Assembly (NCBI GenBank): GCA_038239305.1
Contig: JBBSEW010000012.1
Coordinates: forward strand, 1-64,000
Length of the DNA: 64,000 bases
Origin: JALYUA01 sp038239305
GTDB lineage: Bacteria; Acidobacteriota; Thermoanaerobaculia; UBA5066; Gp7-AA6
Direction: 5' to 3'
Part shown: in pieces, positions 32,862-42,019 of the stretch
Position numbering within the stretch: the stretch's first letter is position 1
How the letters are laid out: each line of letters begins with the position of its first letter
The notes under the pieces: model-generated
What the model was told of the DNA's origin: nothing
Databases searched by the model: none
What the model saw: the letters and a program-made list of their open reading frames with translations, nothing else
Program-made: the position numbers and the translations under genes

Positions 32862-33937
32862 AGGTTCCCCGAAAATCGGCGCGCGCGGTGTCGGATCGTC
32901 CTGCTGAAAAGCCGAAGCCGAAGCCGCAGCGGAAGGCCAGGACGAAAGCGAATGCGAGGCCCGGGATCGTCGCTCGAGACGAAGGAGAGTCGTCTGGAAA
33001 GGCGGATCGCGGAAGGTCCGCCCGCGTGCCTTTCCGCGCGAAACCGATGCTCGCCACGCTCGTCTCGGAGGCATTCGATCGTCCGGGCTGGGTATTCGAA
33101 GAGAAGTACGACGGCTACCGCGTCCTGGCTTACAAGGAAGGCCCGAGCGTGACGCTCCTGTCGCGCAACGGCAAGGACAGGACCGGATCGTTTCCGGATG
33201 TGGCTGCGGCGGTCGCCGGCCTGCCGGATCGCGCTCTTCTTCTCGACGGCGAGGTCGTCGCGTTCGATCGCCGGCTCGTGTCGCGCTTTCAACTCCTTCA
33301 GCAGGGCGAGATCACTCAGGTGTACGCGGTCTTCGACTGCCTGTACCGCGATGGCCGCGATCTGAGGCCGGAACCGCTGCCCGTTCGGCGCGCGGCAGCA
33401 GAAAAAGCGATCGGCCGGACGGACCGCCTGTTCATCTCGCGACGCCTTTCCGGCAGCGGCCTCCAGGCCTTTCGCGTCGCGCGCGACAAGGGGTGGGAGG
33501 GTCTCGTCGCGAAGGAGGAAGCCGCTCCGTACTTCGAAGGCCGCAGCACGAAGTGGCTCAAGGTGAAGGTGCACCAGGAGGAAGAGCTCGTCATCGGCGG
33601 CTATACCGCTCCCGCGGGTTCCCGCTCGCATTTCGGCGCGCTCCTGATGGGCGCCTATCGGAAGCGCGAGCTGCGGTACGTCGGAAAAGTCGGGACCGGA
33701 TACACGCAGAAGCTGCTGGAGTCCCTGTACAAGACGTTCCACTCGCTCGAGCGGGCGACGTCCGCGTTCGCGACGCCGCCTCGCGAAAAGGGGGCGGTCT
33801 GGCTCGCGCCCAAGCTCGTCGCGCAAGTCGCCTTCCAGGAATGGACGGCCGACGGCAAGCTGCGTCAGCCGGTCTTTCTGGGCCTGCGCGACGACAAGAA
33901 ACCGGAGGAGTGCCTCCTGCCCGAGGAGATCCCGTGA
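32858..33937 (+). CDS. LigD-type ATP-dependent DNA ligase (stand-alone)
   Basis: A 359-residue NHEJ ligase. A Lys/Arg-rich N-terminal 50 residues precede the nucleotidyltransferase domain with adenylation motif EEKYDGYR (KxDG), then LLDGEVVAFD and EGLVAKEEAAPYFEGRSTKWLKVK, and a C-terminal OB domain (YVGKVGTGYTQ). It seals double-strand breaks together with Ku. GTG at 32858 overlaps the previous TGA (GTGA). In most bacteria this domain is one part of a single large LigD. Confidence 0.93.
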   Translation: MKVPRKSARAVSDRPAEKPKPKPQRKARTKANARPGIVARDEGESSGKADRGRSARVPFRAKPMLATLVSEAFDRPGWVFEEKYDGYRVLAYKEGPSVTLLSRNGKDRTGSFPDVAAAVAGLPDRALLLDGEVVAFDRRLVSRFQLLQQGEITQVYAVFDCLYRDGRDLRPEPLPVRRAAAEKAIGRTDRLFISRRLSGSGLQAFRVARDKGWEGLVAKEEAAPYFEGRSTKWLKVKVHQEEELVIGGYTAPAGSRSHFGALLMGAYRKRELRYVGKVGTGYTQKLLESLYKTFHSLERATSAFATPPREKGAVWLAPKLVAQVAFQEWTADGKLRQPVFLGLRDDKKPEECLLPEEIP

Positions 33938-35049
33938 AGCCGACGACGACCAGGAAGACGAAGACGAAGTCGAATCCGGACGCGAGACCGAAGGCGTCGA
34001 AGTCGGAGCGGAGGCCGAGGACGAGCCCGAGACCGAGCCCGACGAAGCCGAAGACTCCGGCTCCGGAGGCCGCGAAGTCGAAGGCCTCGAAAGCGGGCGC
34101 GGCGCCGAGGCCCCGGACGGAACGCACGGCAGCCGCATCGGGCGGGGCGCCTTCGGGGTCGCGGAGAGACGCGGCGCTGGCGGGCCTCACCGTGTCACAT
34201 CCCCACAAGGTGTACTGGCCGGACGAGGGCTATACAAAGCGCGATCTCCTTCGCTACTACGACCAGGTCTTCTCGAAGCTGGAGCCCTGGGTCGCGGACC
34301 GCCTGCTCTCGCTGAAGCGGTGCCCGAACGGGCTTTCGGGGAAGTGCTTCTTCCAGAAGGAAAAGCCCGAGACGATGCCGGGGGATACCCCGACGAAGAG
34401 GATCGTTCACGAAAATGGAGTCCGCAACTACGTGGTCGGCGGCCGTCTCGAGACGCAGCTCGCTCTCGTCAACCTCGGCTGCATCGCCGTGCATGTGTGG
34501 GGAGCCCGCCAGCAGAACCCCCGCCAGCCGGACTGGGTCTGTTTCGACCTCGACCCCGATTCGGGCAAATTCGCGGACGCGGCGCGCGCCGCGAAACAGG
34601 TCCGAGCCGCGCTGGATGCTCTCGGTCTCATTTCGTTCCCGAAGACGTCCGGCAAGAAAGGTCTTCACATCTACGTCCCGATCGTCGTCGGGCCCGACTG
34701 CGACGACGTGCGCGGCTTCGCCGACCGCCTGGGTCATCGCCTCTCGGCGGCGTATCCGAAGGACCTGACGATGGAATCACGGATCGCCGATCGCAAGGGC
34801 CGGGTCTATCTCGACCCCTTTCGCAACGGTTTCGCGCAGACGGTCGTGGCGCCGTACTCGATGCGCCGCTTCCCGCGCGCGCCGATTTCGACGCCCCTCG
34901 CCTGGGACGAAGTCGATCCCTCTCTCGATCCTGGAGAGTTCAACATGGCGACATTCGCGAAACGGTTCGCCGGGCCAGATCCCTGGAAGGACTTCTGGAA
35001 GAAACGGCAGAAGCTCGATCGCGCGCTCGACGCGGTGAAGGCGCTCTGA
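33934..35049 (+). CDS. LigD-type polymerase/primase domain protein (stand-alone)
   Basis: A 371-residue protein. The first 85 residues are a Lys/Pro/Ala/Ser-rich, highly basic tail; then comes an archaeo-eukaryotic-primase-like polymerase domain. Recognisable blocks are HPHKVYWPDEGYTKRDLLRYY, the catalytic FDLDPD (two aspartates), and FPKTSGKKGLHIYVP. It would fill gaps at breaks with NTPs or dNTPs. GTG at 33934 overlaps the ligase stop (GTGA) and has GAGGAG seven bases upstream. The third piece of a split LigD operon. Confidence 0.92.
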   Translation: MKPTTTRKTKTKSNPDARPKASKSERRPRTSPRPSPTKPKTPAPEAAKSKASKAGAAPRPRTERTAAASGGAPSGSRRDAALAGLTVSHPHKVYWPDEGYTKRDLLRYYDQVFSKLEPWVADRLLSLKRCPNGLSGKCFFQKEKPETMPGDTPTKRIVHENGVRNYVVGGRLETQLALVNLGCIAVHVWGARQQNPRQPDWVCFDLDPDSGKFADAARAAKQVRAALDALGLISFPKTSGKKGLHIYVPIVVGPDCDDVRGFADRLGHRLSAAYPKDLTMESRIADRKGRVYLDPFRNGFAQTVVAPYSMRRFPRAPISTPLAWDEVDPSLDPGEFNMATFAKRFAGPDPWKDFWKKRQKLDRALDAVKAL

Positions 35050-35081
35050 GACGGTATTGATTGGAGGGGTGGGGCCGAGTT

Positions 35082-35112
35082 GTCCGCTGTCCGCTGTCCG
35101 CTGTCCGCTGTC
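35082..35112 (+). repeat. GTCCGCT heptamer array
   Basis: Four perfect GTCCGCT units plus GTC, in the convergent gap between the LigD polymerase and PLP decarboxylase genes. Confidence 0.85.
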
Positions 35113-35230
35113 ATCTTCCAGGATCGGAACTCAGAGCGGACGACGGCCCTCGACCGCCCGCTTCGTCATCCGCTGGCAGTGGCCTGAACCCCGGACTTCC
35201 CTGACAGCGGCGTCGCCTGGCCCGCGGAGG

Positions 35231-36577
35231 TCAAGCCGCGTCCGTGGCTCGCCCCAGGATCTCCCAGATCCTTTCGATCCAGTCCGCGTGCTCCGGCTTC
35301 ATCAGCACGGATCTCAGGCACGTGACGGTCGGCGCGTCGCGATGCGCGGGCGAGCCGGCCGTGAAGAACTCCACCGGCAGATCGGCCAGCGCGAGATGAA
35401 GGCCGCGAGTCGCCGCCTCCTCGAAGATCCGCCTGGACCGGGCGGACGCCGCCGCGGCGGAATCCGCGCGCGGTATCCAGACGCAGATGTCGAGCTCCGG
35501 GGAAAACGCCGCCGTGAAGCGCCGGTCGCTCCGGATCTTCGCGTCGAGGGCGAGCGCCGCCCCGCGGGATTCCTCGAGCCGGCGCGCGAACTCTCCGCCG
35601 CGCACCAGGGGAAAGAGGCGCTGCGTGGCCCAGAGCCCGGCGGCCGCCGCTCCGGGGCGCGAGCACTCGAGGCTGATTTCGCCGAGATGCAGCTCGGTCG
35701 AAGAAAAGTACGTATAGGGCGAGTCGTGTTTGTACAGGCGGCCGACGCCAGGATCCCGAAAGAGCACGCATCCGCACCCGTACGGCTGCAGCCCGTGCTT
35801 GTGCGGATCGATGACGATCGAGTCCACGCGCGGAAGAGCGTCGAAGGCGGCGCGGGCTTCCTTCCCGAGGTTGCTCGCCAGGCCGAAGTATCCGCCGTAC
35901 GCGGCGTCCGCATGGACGCGAAACGCGAATCGCTGCGAAAGCGCGAGGATACCGGGAAGCGGATCCACGGAGCCCGTTGCGGTGGTGCCGAGCGTCGCGA
36001 CGACCGTTCCAACGCCACCTCTTTCGACCCGCGCCGTGAGAGCGGCAAGGTCGAGGCGGCCCCGCGCGTCGGCGGGAATCGTCTCGAAGGGGAGTCCGAG
36101 GACGGCACTGATCCGGGAGTGCGTGTAGTGCGCCTGTGCGGAGGCGAGTACCGTCCCGGGGCTCGTCCGGCCCGCGACCCAGAGGGCCTCCAGGTTCGCC
36201 ATCGTGCCGCCGCCCGTCAGGTGTCCCAGATGGTCCGACCAGCCGCACATCGCGGCCAGTTCGGCGACCGCTTCCTTCTCCATCGCGGACGTCGCGCGGC
36301 CGCCGTCGAGCGCATGGTTGTTCGGGTTGATCCACATCGCGAGCGCATAGGCCATCCGCGCGACGGGATGGGGAGGCTTGAGCATCTGCCCGGCGTAGAG
36401 GGGATGGAAGTAGGGGTAGTTGTCGCCCAGCCTTCGGGCCGTCTCGTCAAGCACGCGGGCGAGGCCTTCCGGATCGGAGCCCTGGCCGGCGCGCGAAAAC
36501 TCCGGCAGCCAGGCGAACTCGGCCTCGAGCCGTTCGAGCGCCGCCGCGAGCTGGCGGAGAGAGTCGCGGTCGAGCAT
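35231..36577 (-). CDS. PLP-dependent group II decarboxylase-like protein
   Basis: A 448-residue fold-type I PLP enzyme of the aromatic-amino-acid/glutamate decarboxylase group. GHLTGGGTMANLEAL binds the phosphate, RVHADAAYGG carries the PLP-contacting aspartate, and the Schiff-base lysine is in SIVIDPHKHGLQPYGCG. The substrate is not determinable from sequence; tyrosine or other aromatic amino acids and aspartate are candidates. ATG at 36577 follows the DUF4442 gene by 47 bases, so both are probably one transcript. Frame extension upstream shadows DUF4442. Confidence 0.88.
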   Translation of the reverse strand: MLDRDSLRQLAAALERLEAEFAWLPEFSRAGQGSDPEGLARVLDETARRLGDNYPYFHPLYAGQMLKPPHPVARMAYALAMWINPNNHALDGGRATSAMEKEAVAELAAMCGWSDHLGHLTGGGTMANLEALWVAGRTSPGTVLASAQAHYTHSRISAVLGLPFETIPADARGRLDLAALTARVERGGVGTVVATLGTTATGSVDPLPGILALSQRFAFRVHADAAYGGYFGLASNLGKEARAAFDALPRVDSIVIDPHKHGLQPYGCGCVLFRDPGVGRLYKHDSPYTYFSSTELHLGEISLECSRPGAAAAGLWATQRLFPLVRGGEFARRLEESRGAALALDAKIRSDRRFTAAFSPELDICVWIPRADSAAAASARSRRIFEEAATRGLHLALADLPVEFFTAGSPAHRDAPTVTCLRSVLMKPEHADWIERIWEILGRATDAA

Positions 36578-36624
36578 CGGAGCGCCGAAGTCTCTCACGC
36601 CTCCGCGCGCGTCGGGGCGACCGA

Positions 36625-37134
36625 TCAGGAGACCGGGCGCTGCTTTTCGGTGTGCTGCTGAGGATCGCGCCGGCGGATGTAGATCGTCTTCTCGACCGTC
36701 GCGTGCGTAACCCCTGCCTCGTCCTGGAGATCGATCACGTAAACGCGGTCGATGGAGTGCGTCGTCTCGAGGGCGAGGCGAATGGCATCGGTCTCCTCGG
36801 GAAGGACGACGAATCGCGCATGCAGGGTCGACCGGCCGGGCTTGCGAAATCGGATCGAAGCTGCCTTGTCCCAGACGATGTAGTCCGGCCCGAGGATCTC
36901 GATCAGCATGATCATGTAGAAGGGGTCCACCGCCGCGTACATGCTTCCGCCGAAGATCGAACCGACATAGTTCCGGGTCCGCCAGTTCAGGGGGATCTCG
37001 ACGCGCAGCTCCCGGAAATCCGGAGAGAGAAACGTGACGCGGCCGCCGGTCCCGCGGAAGGCGGGAAAGAAGTTGAAAACAAGCCGACGGGACCGGCCCC
37101 GAAAAAGCTTCCACAGCGGGGAGAAGGCACGCAT
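36625..37134 (-). CDS. DUF4442 hotdog-fold thioesterase-like protein
   Basis: A 169-residue hotdog-fold protein of the DUF4442/YiiD C-terminal type (FRGTGGRVTFLSPDFRELRV, NYVGSIFGGSMYAAVDPFY). Such proteins are usually predicted acyl-CoA thioesterases, without a characterised substrate. The ATG at 37134 is chosen since a CAAAAT box lies six bases upstream and the domain starts there; an upstream in-frame start at 37251 would add 39 residues that look noncoding. It heads the transcript that continues into the decarboxylase. Confidence 0.8.
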   Translation of the reverse strand: MRAFSPLWKLFRGRSRRLVFNFFPAFRGTGGRVTFLSPDFRELRVEIPLNWRTRNYVGSIFGGSMYAAVDPFYMIMLIEILGPDYIVWDKAASIRFRKPGRSTLHARFVVLPEETDAIRLALETTHSIDRVYVIDLQDEAGVTHATVEKTIYIRRRDPQQHTEKQRPVS

Positions 37135-37140
37135 CCGCGC

Positions 37141-37146
37141 ATTTTG
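37141..37146 (-). promoter_or_regulatory. -10-like box CAAAAT, leaderless
   Basis: CAAAAT six bases before the ATG at 37134; one of three nAAAAT variants in the window (others at 57484 and 61281). Confidence 0.45.
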
Positions 37147-37246
37147 CCCGAAAGGAGCCCGGAGAGGCGCGGTCCGTGCTCCGGGGTTCCCGGCGAGCGG
37201 ACCGAAAATGGAGGGCTGTGAAAGGGCCAACGGAGAGCTAAGAATT

Positions 37247-37293
37247 GACAACCGAGAACCGACAACCGACAGACCGACAGCCGGGAACCGACC
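37247..37293 (+). repeat. GACAACC/GAGAACC heptamer array
   Basis: Six to seven units, with one 8-base slip, in the divergent gap between DUF4442 and the radical SAM gene. Units include GACAACC, GAGAACC, GACAGCC and GGGAACC. Confidence 0.8.
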
Positions 37294-37324
37294 GCCGATT
37301 GCTGACGAATCTCTTCCCTCCGGG

Positions 37325-37330
37325 TATTCT
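37325..37330 (+). promoter_or_regulatory. -10-like box TATTCT, leaderless
   Basis: TATTCT seven bases before the ATG at 37338. It decides this ATG over an in-frame ATG at 37245 that would lie within the heptamer array. Confidence 0.55.
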
Positions 37331-37337
37331 TCCCCCC

Positions 37338-38354
37338 ATGGACCGTCCCGGCTATCTCGACCTTCTCGACTCGGGCGAGCTGGAACGCCGCGTCGAGCGG
37401 CTCTACGGCCTCCTCGCGTCGTGCACCGTCTGCCCGCGCGACTGCGGCAACGACCGATTGGCGGACGTGCTCGCGTCCTGCGCTTCGGGGCTGCATCCCG
37501 TGGTCTCCTCCGCCACCCCGCATTTCGGAGAGGAGCCGTGCCTGTCGGGAACGGGGGGAGCGGGCAACGTCTTCTTCGGCAACTGCAATCTGCGCTGCGT
37601 CTATTGCCAGAACTGGCAGATCAGCCAGGATTACCACGGGCAGCGGCCAAACGAGGTTCCGGTCGAGACGCTCGCGAAGATGCTTCTCGACCTGCAGGAG
37701 CGGGGCTGCCACAACATCGGGTTCGTCTCACCGACGCATTACGCCCCGCAGATGGCGAAGGCGATCCTGCTCGCCGCCCGCGAGGGGCTCCGGCTGCCGA
37801 TCGTCTACAACACGAACGCCTACGATTCGGTGGAGGTCCTCCGGCTGCTCGACGGCATCGTGGACGTGTACCTGCCGGACATGAAGTATGCCGACGACGC
37901 CGCTGGTCTTCAATATTCGAAGGTGCCCGACTATCCGCGCCGCTCTCGGGAAGCGATCGCGGAGATGTACCGGCAGAAGGGCTCTTCGCTCGTATTCGGA
38001 GAGGACGGCCTTCTCAAGTCGGGGCTCCTCGTGCGGCTCCTCGTCCTGCCGAACGGCGTCGGCGGCATCACCGACTCGCTCGCCTGGATCGCCGAAGCCC
38101 TATCGCCCCGCGTTTCGATCTCCCTCATGTCCCAGTACTACCCGATCCACCGGGCCGCCAACGACGCGCGTTACGGCAAGCTCTCGCGCTCGATCACGGC
38201 GGGGGAGTGGGACGAGGCGCTCACCGCTCTCGCCGGAAACAGCCTCGAGAATGGCTATCAGCAGGAGCTCGAAGGCTCCAACAAGTATTACCGCCCCGAT
38301 TTTTCGGACCGCGAAAAGCCGTTCCGCGACATCCGCGATTTCACGCCGCGCTAG
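37338..38354 (+). CDS. PflX-like radical SAM protein (COG1313)
   Basis: A 338-residue radical SAM enzyme. The N-terminal CTVCPRDCGNDR cysteine cluster and the SAM/4Fe-4S motif CNLRCVYCQN (CxxxCxxC) with FFGN before it define the PflX-type branch related to pyruvate formate-lyase activating enzymes. VYNTNAYDS and DVYLPDMKYAD are further family blocks. The physiological substrate of PflX is unknown; a glycyl-radical enzyme is not visible here. Cytoplasmic. It stands alone with its own leaderless-type promoter. Confidence 0.9.
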   Translation: MDRPGYLDLLDSGELERRVERLYGLLASCTVCPRDCGNDRLADVLASCASGLHPVVSSATPHFGEEPCLSGTGGAGNVFFGNCNLRCVYCQNWQISQDYHGQRPNEVPVETLAKMLLDLQERGCHNIGFVSPTHYAPQMAKAILLAAREGLRLPIVYNTNAYDSVEVLRLLDGIVDVYLPDMKYADDAAGLQYSKVPDYPRRSREAIAEMYRQKGSSLVFGEDGLLKSGLLVRLLVLPNGVGGITDSLAWIAEALSPRVSISLMSQYYPIHRAANDARYGKLSRSITAGEWDEALTALAGNSLENGYQQELEGSNKYYRPDFSDREKPFRDIRDFTPR

Positions 38355-38364
38355 CGGCGATCGA

Positions 38365-39417
38365 TCAGGCCTCGTTGCCGCGGGGCGGCCCGAAGAGACT
38401 CGTCTGCGGCTCGTTCGAAAGAGTGATGGACCGCAGCGCGGGATAAACGGCGACCAGCGACTCCGGCACCGCGACCAGCTCTCCCGTGAGGCGGTGCTGG
38501 AGCTGGATGGCGTTTGCGACCGCCTGCCCTCGGAAGTGGTTGTTCAGGATGGCTGAGACGCCGCCTGCGGGTGCGCGGAGGCGAGGGTCGTTTTTCGCGT
38601 CTTCGGGTTCGGCTTCTTTCACCGTGGCTCCCGGAGCCAGCGCAGCGGCCGCGCCGCGGATCCGCGCGACGTACGGCTCGAGCTCGGCCGGCGAGTAGAG
38701 GTAGTTGTACCGCTCCTCGTTCGACGTGTCGGGGCCGAACCATTTCTCGGCGTTTCTCCCGTGGAAGCGGTAGTACGCGAGCCCCGGCGCGGAGTGGTCC
38801 GTCGTGCGGAGGTTGTCGCCGAGCCAGGGCTGGTCGATGTTCACGAACGCGGCGTCGCGCGCGGCGAGCACGTCGAGGCCGTCCGTCCGGTTCCACGAGG
38901 CGTGCCGGAACTCCGCCGCGAGCGGCAGGTCCGAGAACCGGTCGAGGATGGACGCGAGCGCGTCGCGATTGTCCGCCGTGTTGTGGAACGAGACGGGGAA
39001 CTGCACGAGGAGAGCTCCGAGGCGTCCGTCCGCCGCCATGGGCTCCATCGCCGCGCGGAAAGCCTTCTCCTCCGCGTCTCCGGATGACCGCTCGTGCGTG
39101 AACCCCCGGTACAGCTTCGCCGTGAACTGGAAGTGCGGATTGTGGGCGACGCGCCGCGTCCAGGCGGAGACCGCCTGCGGCGACGGAATCCGGTAGAAAG
39201 TCGAGTTGATCTCGTTGGTATCGAACAGGGAAGCCATGAGCTCGAGAGGGTCAAATCCTCGCCGTGGCCGGGCGGGGTAGACGATTCCCTTCCAGTCCTC
39301 GTACGACCAGCCCGCGGTTCCGATTCGGATCGGGACCGCCGCGCCCTCCGATTCCTCCGCCGTCTCCCGCTCCGCCGCCTCCGCCCGCACCGCCGTCTCG
39401 CGCCCCGCTTGGACCAA
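38365..39417 (-). CDS. DUF72 family protein, long form
   Basis: A 350-residue DUF72 protein. It shows IRIGTAGWSYEDWKG, NEINSTFYRIPSP, FTAKLYRGFTH, LLVQFPVSFH, AAEFRHASW and a long extension containing AYYRFHGRN and NNHFRGQAVANA, as in the larger DUF72 subgroup. A 27-residue charged N-terminal extension precedes the domain if the TTG at 39417 is the start; no ATG or GTG is better placed. The gene follows TonB by 36 bases on the same strand. Only distantly similar to the DUF72 protein at 5637. Confidence 0.85.
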   Translation of the reverse strand: MVQAGRETAVRAEAAERETAEESEGAAVPIRIGTAGWSYEDWKGIVYPARPRRGFDPLELMASLFDTNEINSTFYRIPSPQAVSAWTRRVAHNPHFQFTAKLYRGFTHERSSGDAEEKAFRAAMEPMAADGRLGALLVQFPVSFHNTADNRDALASILDRFSDLPLAAEFRHASWNRTDGLDVLAARDAAFVNIDQPWLGDNLRTTDHSAPGLAYYRFHGRNAEKWFGPDTSNEERYNYLYSPAELEPYVARIRGAAAALAPGATVKEAEPEDAKNDPRLRAPAGGVSAILNNHFRGQAVANAIQLQHRLTGELVAVPESLVAVYPALRSITLSNEPQTSLFGPPRGNEA

Positions 39418-39453
39418 AGCCGATCTGTCCCCGCCGCCCGCCGGGATACCTAT

Positions 39454-40344
39454 TTACGCCTTGCGCGTTTTCTGGGTCGGCCGCGCGGTGGCCGGCGGGC
39501 GTGGCGGCGACGTCGGAACGGGCGCGGGAGGCAACGACCGGGCGAGCGCGGCGTTCTGGCCGGAGAGCGTCACGAAATCGAAGTGCTCCGGATCACGCGC
39601 GAGCCAGAACTGGCCGCCGCCGGCCGCCGCGTCCCCGACGCGAATCTGGAGCCTCCAGATCCCGTCTTCCCAATCGGCGCCGACCGGCGCGGCGAAGGAA
39701 AGAGGGAATTCGTGGTGATTGGCGAGCACCGGCGCCGAGCCCTTGTAAATCGTGAGGGCGCGGCCTTTCGGCGAGATCACTTCGGCCGTGACCGCGAGGT
39801 GTTGCGCTTTCGCCGAGGGCGAAACGTCGATGACCGACTCGACGCGGACCATCGGGTCGCCACCCTTCTTCAAAGGAAATCCGTCGGGTCCGGACCGCGC
39901 CCCCGAGGCGCCGGCCGGGAAGATCGACAGGTCGCCCAGCGCCGGTTTGGGAATCTCGCCCCGCTTCGCGCCCTCGAGCCGGAAACGCAAAACGACGTTC
40001 ACGGCGATATCGACCGGCTTGCCCGCGCGCGTGGCGGGCTTGAACTGCCACGCGTGAACGGCGGCGACGGCCGGGTCCACGAACCCGATGTTCGTCGCGG
40101 CGACCGCCTGGATGTCCTGCACTTTTCCCTTCGTATCGATGCGGCCCGTCAGGATCACGTTGCCCTGCTTCTCGATCTTCATGAGACCTTCGGGATAGAC
40201 CGGCTTCTGCTCGCGCGTGAGCTGCGCGCCTGTCGCCTGCGCGGAGGCGGCGGATGCCGCGAACGAGAGGAGCATGGCGAAGGCGAAGGTGGAAGCCGTG
40301 GCCGCCGCCGCGCGGATCACCGGGCGAATCGGGACGCACGTCAT
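39454..40344 (-). CDS. Periplasmic TonB C-terminal domain protein
   Basis: A 296-residue exported protein. The N-terminus is a signal peptide or anchor (AFAMLLSFAASAASAQ), followed at about residues 50-130 by a TonB C-terminal domain (KPVYPEGLMKIEKQGNVILT ... AVHAWQFKPATRAGKPVDI). Residues 150-270 are an unassigned beta-rich region and the tail is Pro/Arg-rich. There is no long proline-rich periplasmic spanner or ExbB/D neighbour, so energy transduction is doubtful. The ATG overlaps the lipA TGA (ATGA), tying it to the lipoate operon. Confidence 0.8.
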   Translation of the reverse strand: MTCVPIRPVIRAAAATASTFAFAMLLSFAASAASAQATGAQLTREQKPVYPEGLMKIEKQGNVILTGRIDTKGKVQDIQAVAATNIGFVDPAVAAVHAWQFKPATRAGKPVDIAVNVVLRFRLEGAKRGEIPKPALGDLSIFPAGASGARSGPDGFPLKKGGDPMVRVESVIDVSPSAKAQHLAVTAEVISPKGRALTIYKGSAPVLANHHEFPLSFAAPVGADWEDGIWRLQIRVGDAAAGGGQFWLARDPEHFDFVTLSGQNAALARSLPPAPVPTSPPRPPATARPTQKTRKA

Positions 40345-41333
40345 GCGGAGACGGCCGGCTCGTTTCTGCCGGCGATGTCGGCCGGAACATTCTGGAGCGC
40401 GCGCTTCGCATGGTACGAGGAGCGCACGAGCGGCCCCGCTTCGACGCGATGGAACCCGAGCGCCTCGCCCTCGGCCTTCAGATCGTCGAACTCCGCGGGC
40501 GTGTAGTACTTCTCGACGGGCAGGCGGCGCGCGTGCGGCTGTAGGTACTGGCCGAGAGTCGCGATATCGCATCCGGCCTGACGCAGGTCGCGGAGCGTTT
40601 CGATGAGCTCGGGGACGGTCTCGCCGAGGCCGACCATGATGCCGGATTTCGTCCGCAGAGCGGATCCTGTGCGGCGGCGATGCGCGTCCGCGCGGGAGAT
40701 CAGCTCGAGGGTCCTCTCGTAGCGCGCTTCCGGCCGGACGCGGCGGTAGAGGCGTGGGACTGTCTCCGTGTTGTGGTTCAGGATCTCGGGCTCCTCCGCC
40801 AGCACGGCGGAGAGCGCGGCCTCGTCTCCGCAGAAATCCGGGATCAGCACCTCGACCGTGCAACCCGGAATCCGGCGGCGGACGGCGCGGATCGTCCCGG
40901 CAAAGTGCGCCGCGCCACCGTCGGGCAGGTCGTCGCGGTTGACCGACGTGATGACGGCGTGCGAAAGGCCGAGCTCCGCGGCCGCTTCGGCGACGCGCTC
41001 CGGCTCCTCCGGATCGAGCGCTCCGGGCTCGCCCTTTCCGACCGCGCAGAATCCGCAGTGCCGGGTGCAAATCTCGCCAAGGAGCATGAACGTCGCCGTT
41101 TTCTCCCGCGCCCAGCATTCATGGATGTTGGGGCAGCGCGCCTCCTCGCAGACCGTGACGAGGGACAGGCGGCGCATCATGGCGCGCACCTGGTCGTACT
41201 CGCCGGTCGTATTGAGCCGGACTTTCAGCCAGTCGGGGCGGTCGAGCCGCGAAGGGCGCGCTCCCGGGCCCGGCGGTCGGGACGGAAGAGTCGGAAGAGT
41301 CGGAGGGGTCGGAGGGGTCGGAAGCGTGCTCAC
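40341..41333 (-). CDS. lipA: Lipoyl synthase LipA
   Basis: A 330-residue radical SAM enzyme that inserts two sulfurs into octanoylated carrier domains. The auxiliary cluster motif CEEARCPNIHEC and the radical SAM motif CTRHCGFC are both intact, followed by KGEPGALDPEEPERVA and the C-terminal GPLVRSSYHA with the conserved RSSY. GTG at 41333 overlaps the lipB TGA (GTGA). The first 30 residues are a Pro/Thr/Leu-rich stretch encoded by 9-base tandem repeats and not found in the core family. Downstream it is coupled to the TonB protein. Confidence 0.95.
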   Translation of the reverse strand: MSTLPTPPTPPTLPTLPSRPPGPGARPSRLDRPDWLKVRLNTTGEYDQVRAMMRRLSLVTVCEEARCPNIHECWAREKTATFMLLGEICTRHCGFCAVGKGEPGALDPEEPERVAEAAAELGLSHAVITSVNRDDLPDGGAAHFAGTIRAVRRRIPGCTVEVLIPDFCGDEAALSAVLAEEPEILNHNTETVPRLYRRVRPEARYERTLELISRADAHRRRTGSALRTKSGIMVGLGETVPELIETLRDLRQAGCDIATLGQYLQPHARRLPVEKYYTPAEFDDLKAEGEALGFHRVEAGPLVRSSYHAKRALQNVPADIAGRNEPAVSA

Positions 41334-42019
41334 GAGCGGATTATCTCCCGTCCGAAGATCTCGCCGAAACGAGCCACGATCTCCTCGGCCGCTTCCTCGA
41401 GTCCCGGTGCCCGGCCTGTGATCGTCTCGATCGAGGTCACGCCCCCGTCGGTGATGCCGCAGGGGACGATCCCGAGGAAACCGGCGAGCGGCCCGTCGGT
41501 CACGTTCAAGGCGAACCCGTGCGTCGTGATCCAGCGGGAGATGTGGACTCCGATCGCGGCGATCTTGTCGTTGCCGACCCACACGGAGGTCACGCGATCC
41601 ATGCGCGGCGAACGCTCGGCGGCGATTCCGAACCCGGCGAGGGCTCGGATCAGAACCTCCTCGAGATCCGTGACGTAGGCCTTCACGTCGCGACGGTCGG
41701 GATCGAGATTGAGGATTGGATATCCGACCAGCTGGCCGGGACCGTGGTACGTGATCTTTCCGCCCCGATCGGCCTCGAAGACCTCGATCCCCCGCGCGCG
41801 ACGCTCTTCGGGCGAGAGAAGGATGTCGGCGGAGCTGGCGTTCCGCCCGAGCGTGAAGACGGGCTCGTGCTCCAGAAGCAGGAGCGATTCCTCACCCCTC
41901 TCGGATACTCCCCGGGCGGCTTCCTCCTGGACCTGCAACGCCGCCGCATACCCGATGCGTCCGAGCCAGCGGACGTGGAGGGCTCGCTTCGCCGTCACGA
42001 CCTCGCTCATGCCTGCCAT
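41330..42019 (-). CDS. lipB: Octanoyltransferase LipB
   Basis: A 229-residue LipB that moves octanoyl groups from acyl carrier protein to lipoyl domains. It has EHEPVFTLGR, TYHGPGQLVGYPIL, the catalytic lysine in GNDKIAAIGVHIS and the catalytic cysteine in IVPCGITDGGVTS. Two starts compete: ATG 42019, nine bases after a TAGACT box, and ATG 42010, which overlaps the stop of the upstream GT-C gene as ATGA. Both may be used. Its target, the E2 lipoyl domain, is encoded two genes upstream. Confidence 0.94.
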   Translation of the reverse strand: MAGMSEVVTAKRALHVRWLGRIGYAAALQVQEEAARGVSERGEESLLLLEHEPVFTLGRNASSADILLSPEERRARGIEVFEADRGGKITYHGPGQLVGYPILNLDPDRRDVKAYVTDLEEVLIRALAGFGIAAERSPRMDRVTSVWVGNDKIAAIGVHISRWITTHGFALNVTDGPLAGFLGIVPCGITDGGVTSIETITGRAPGLEEAAEEIVARFGEIFGREIIRS

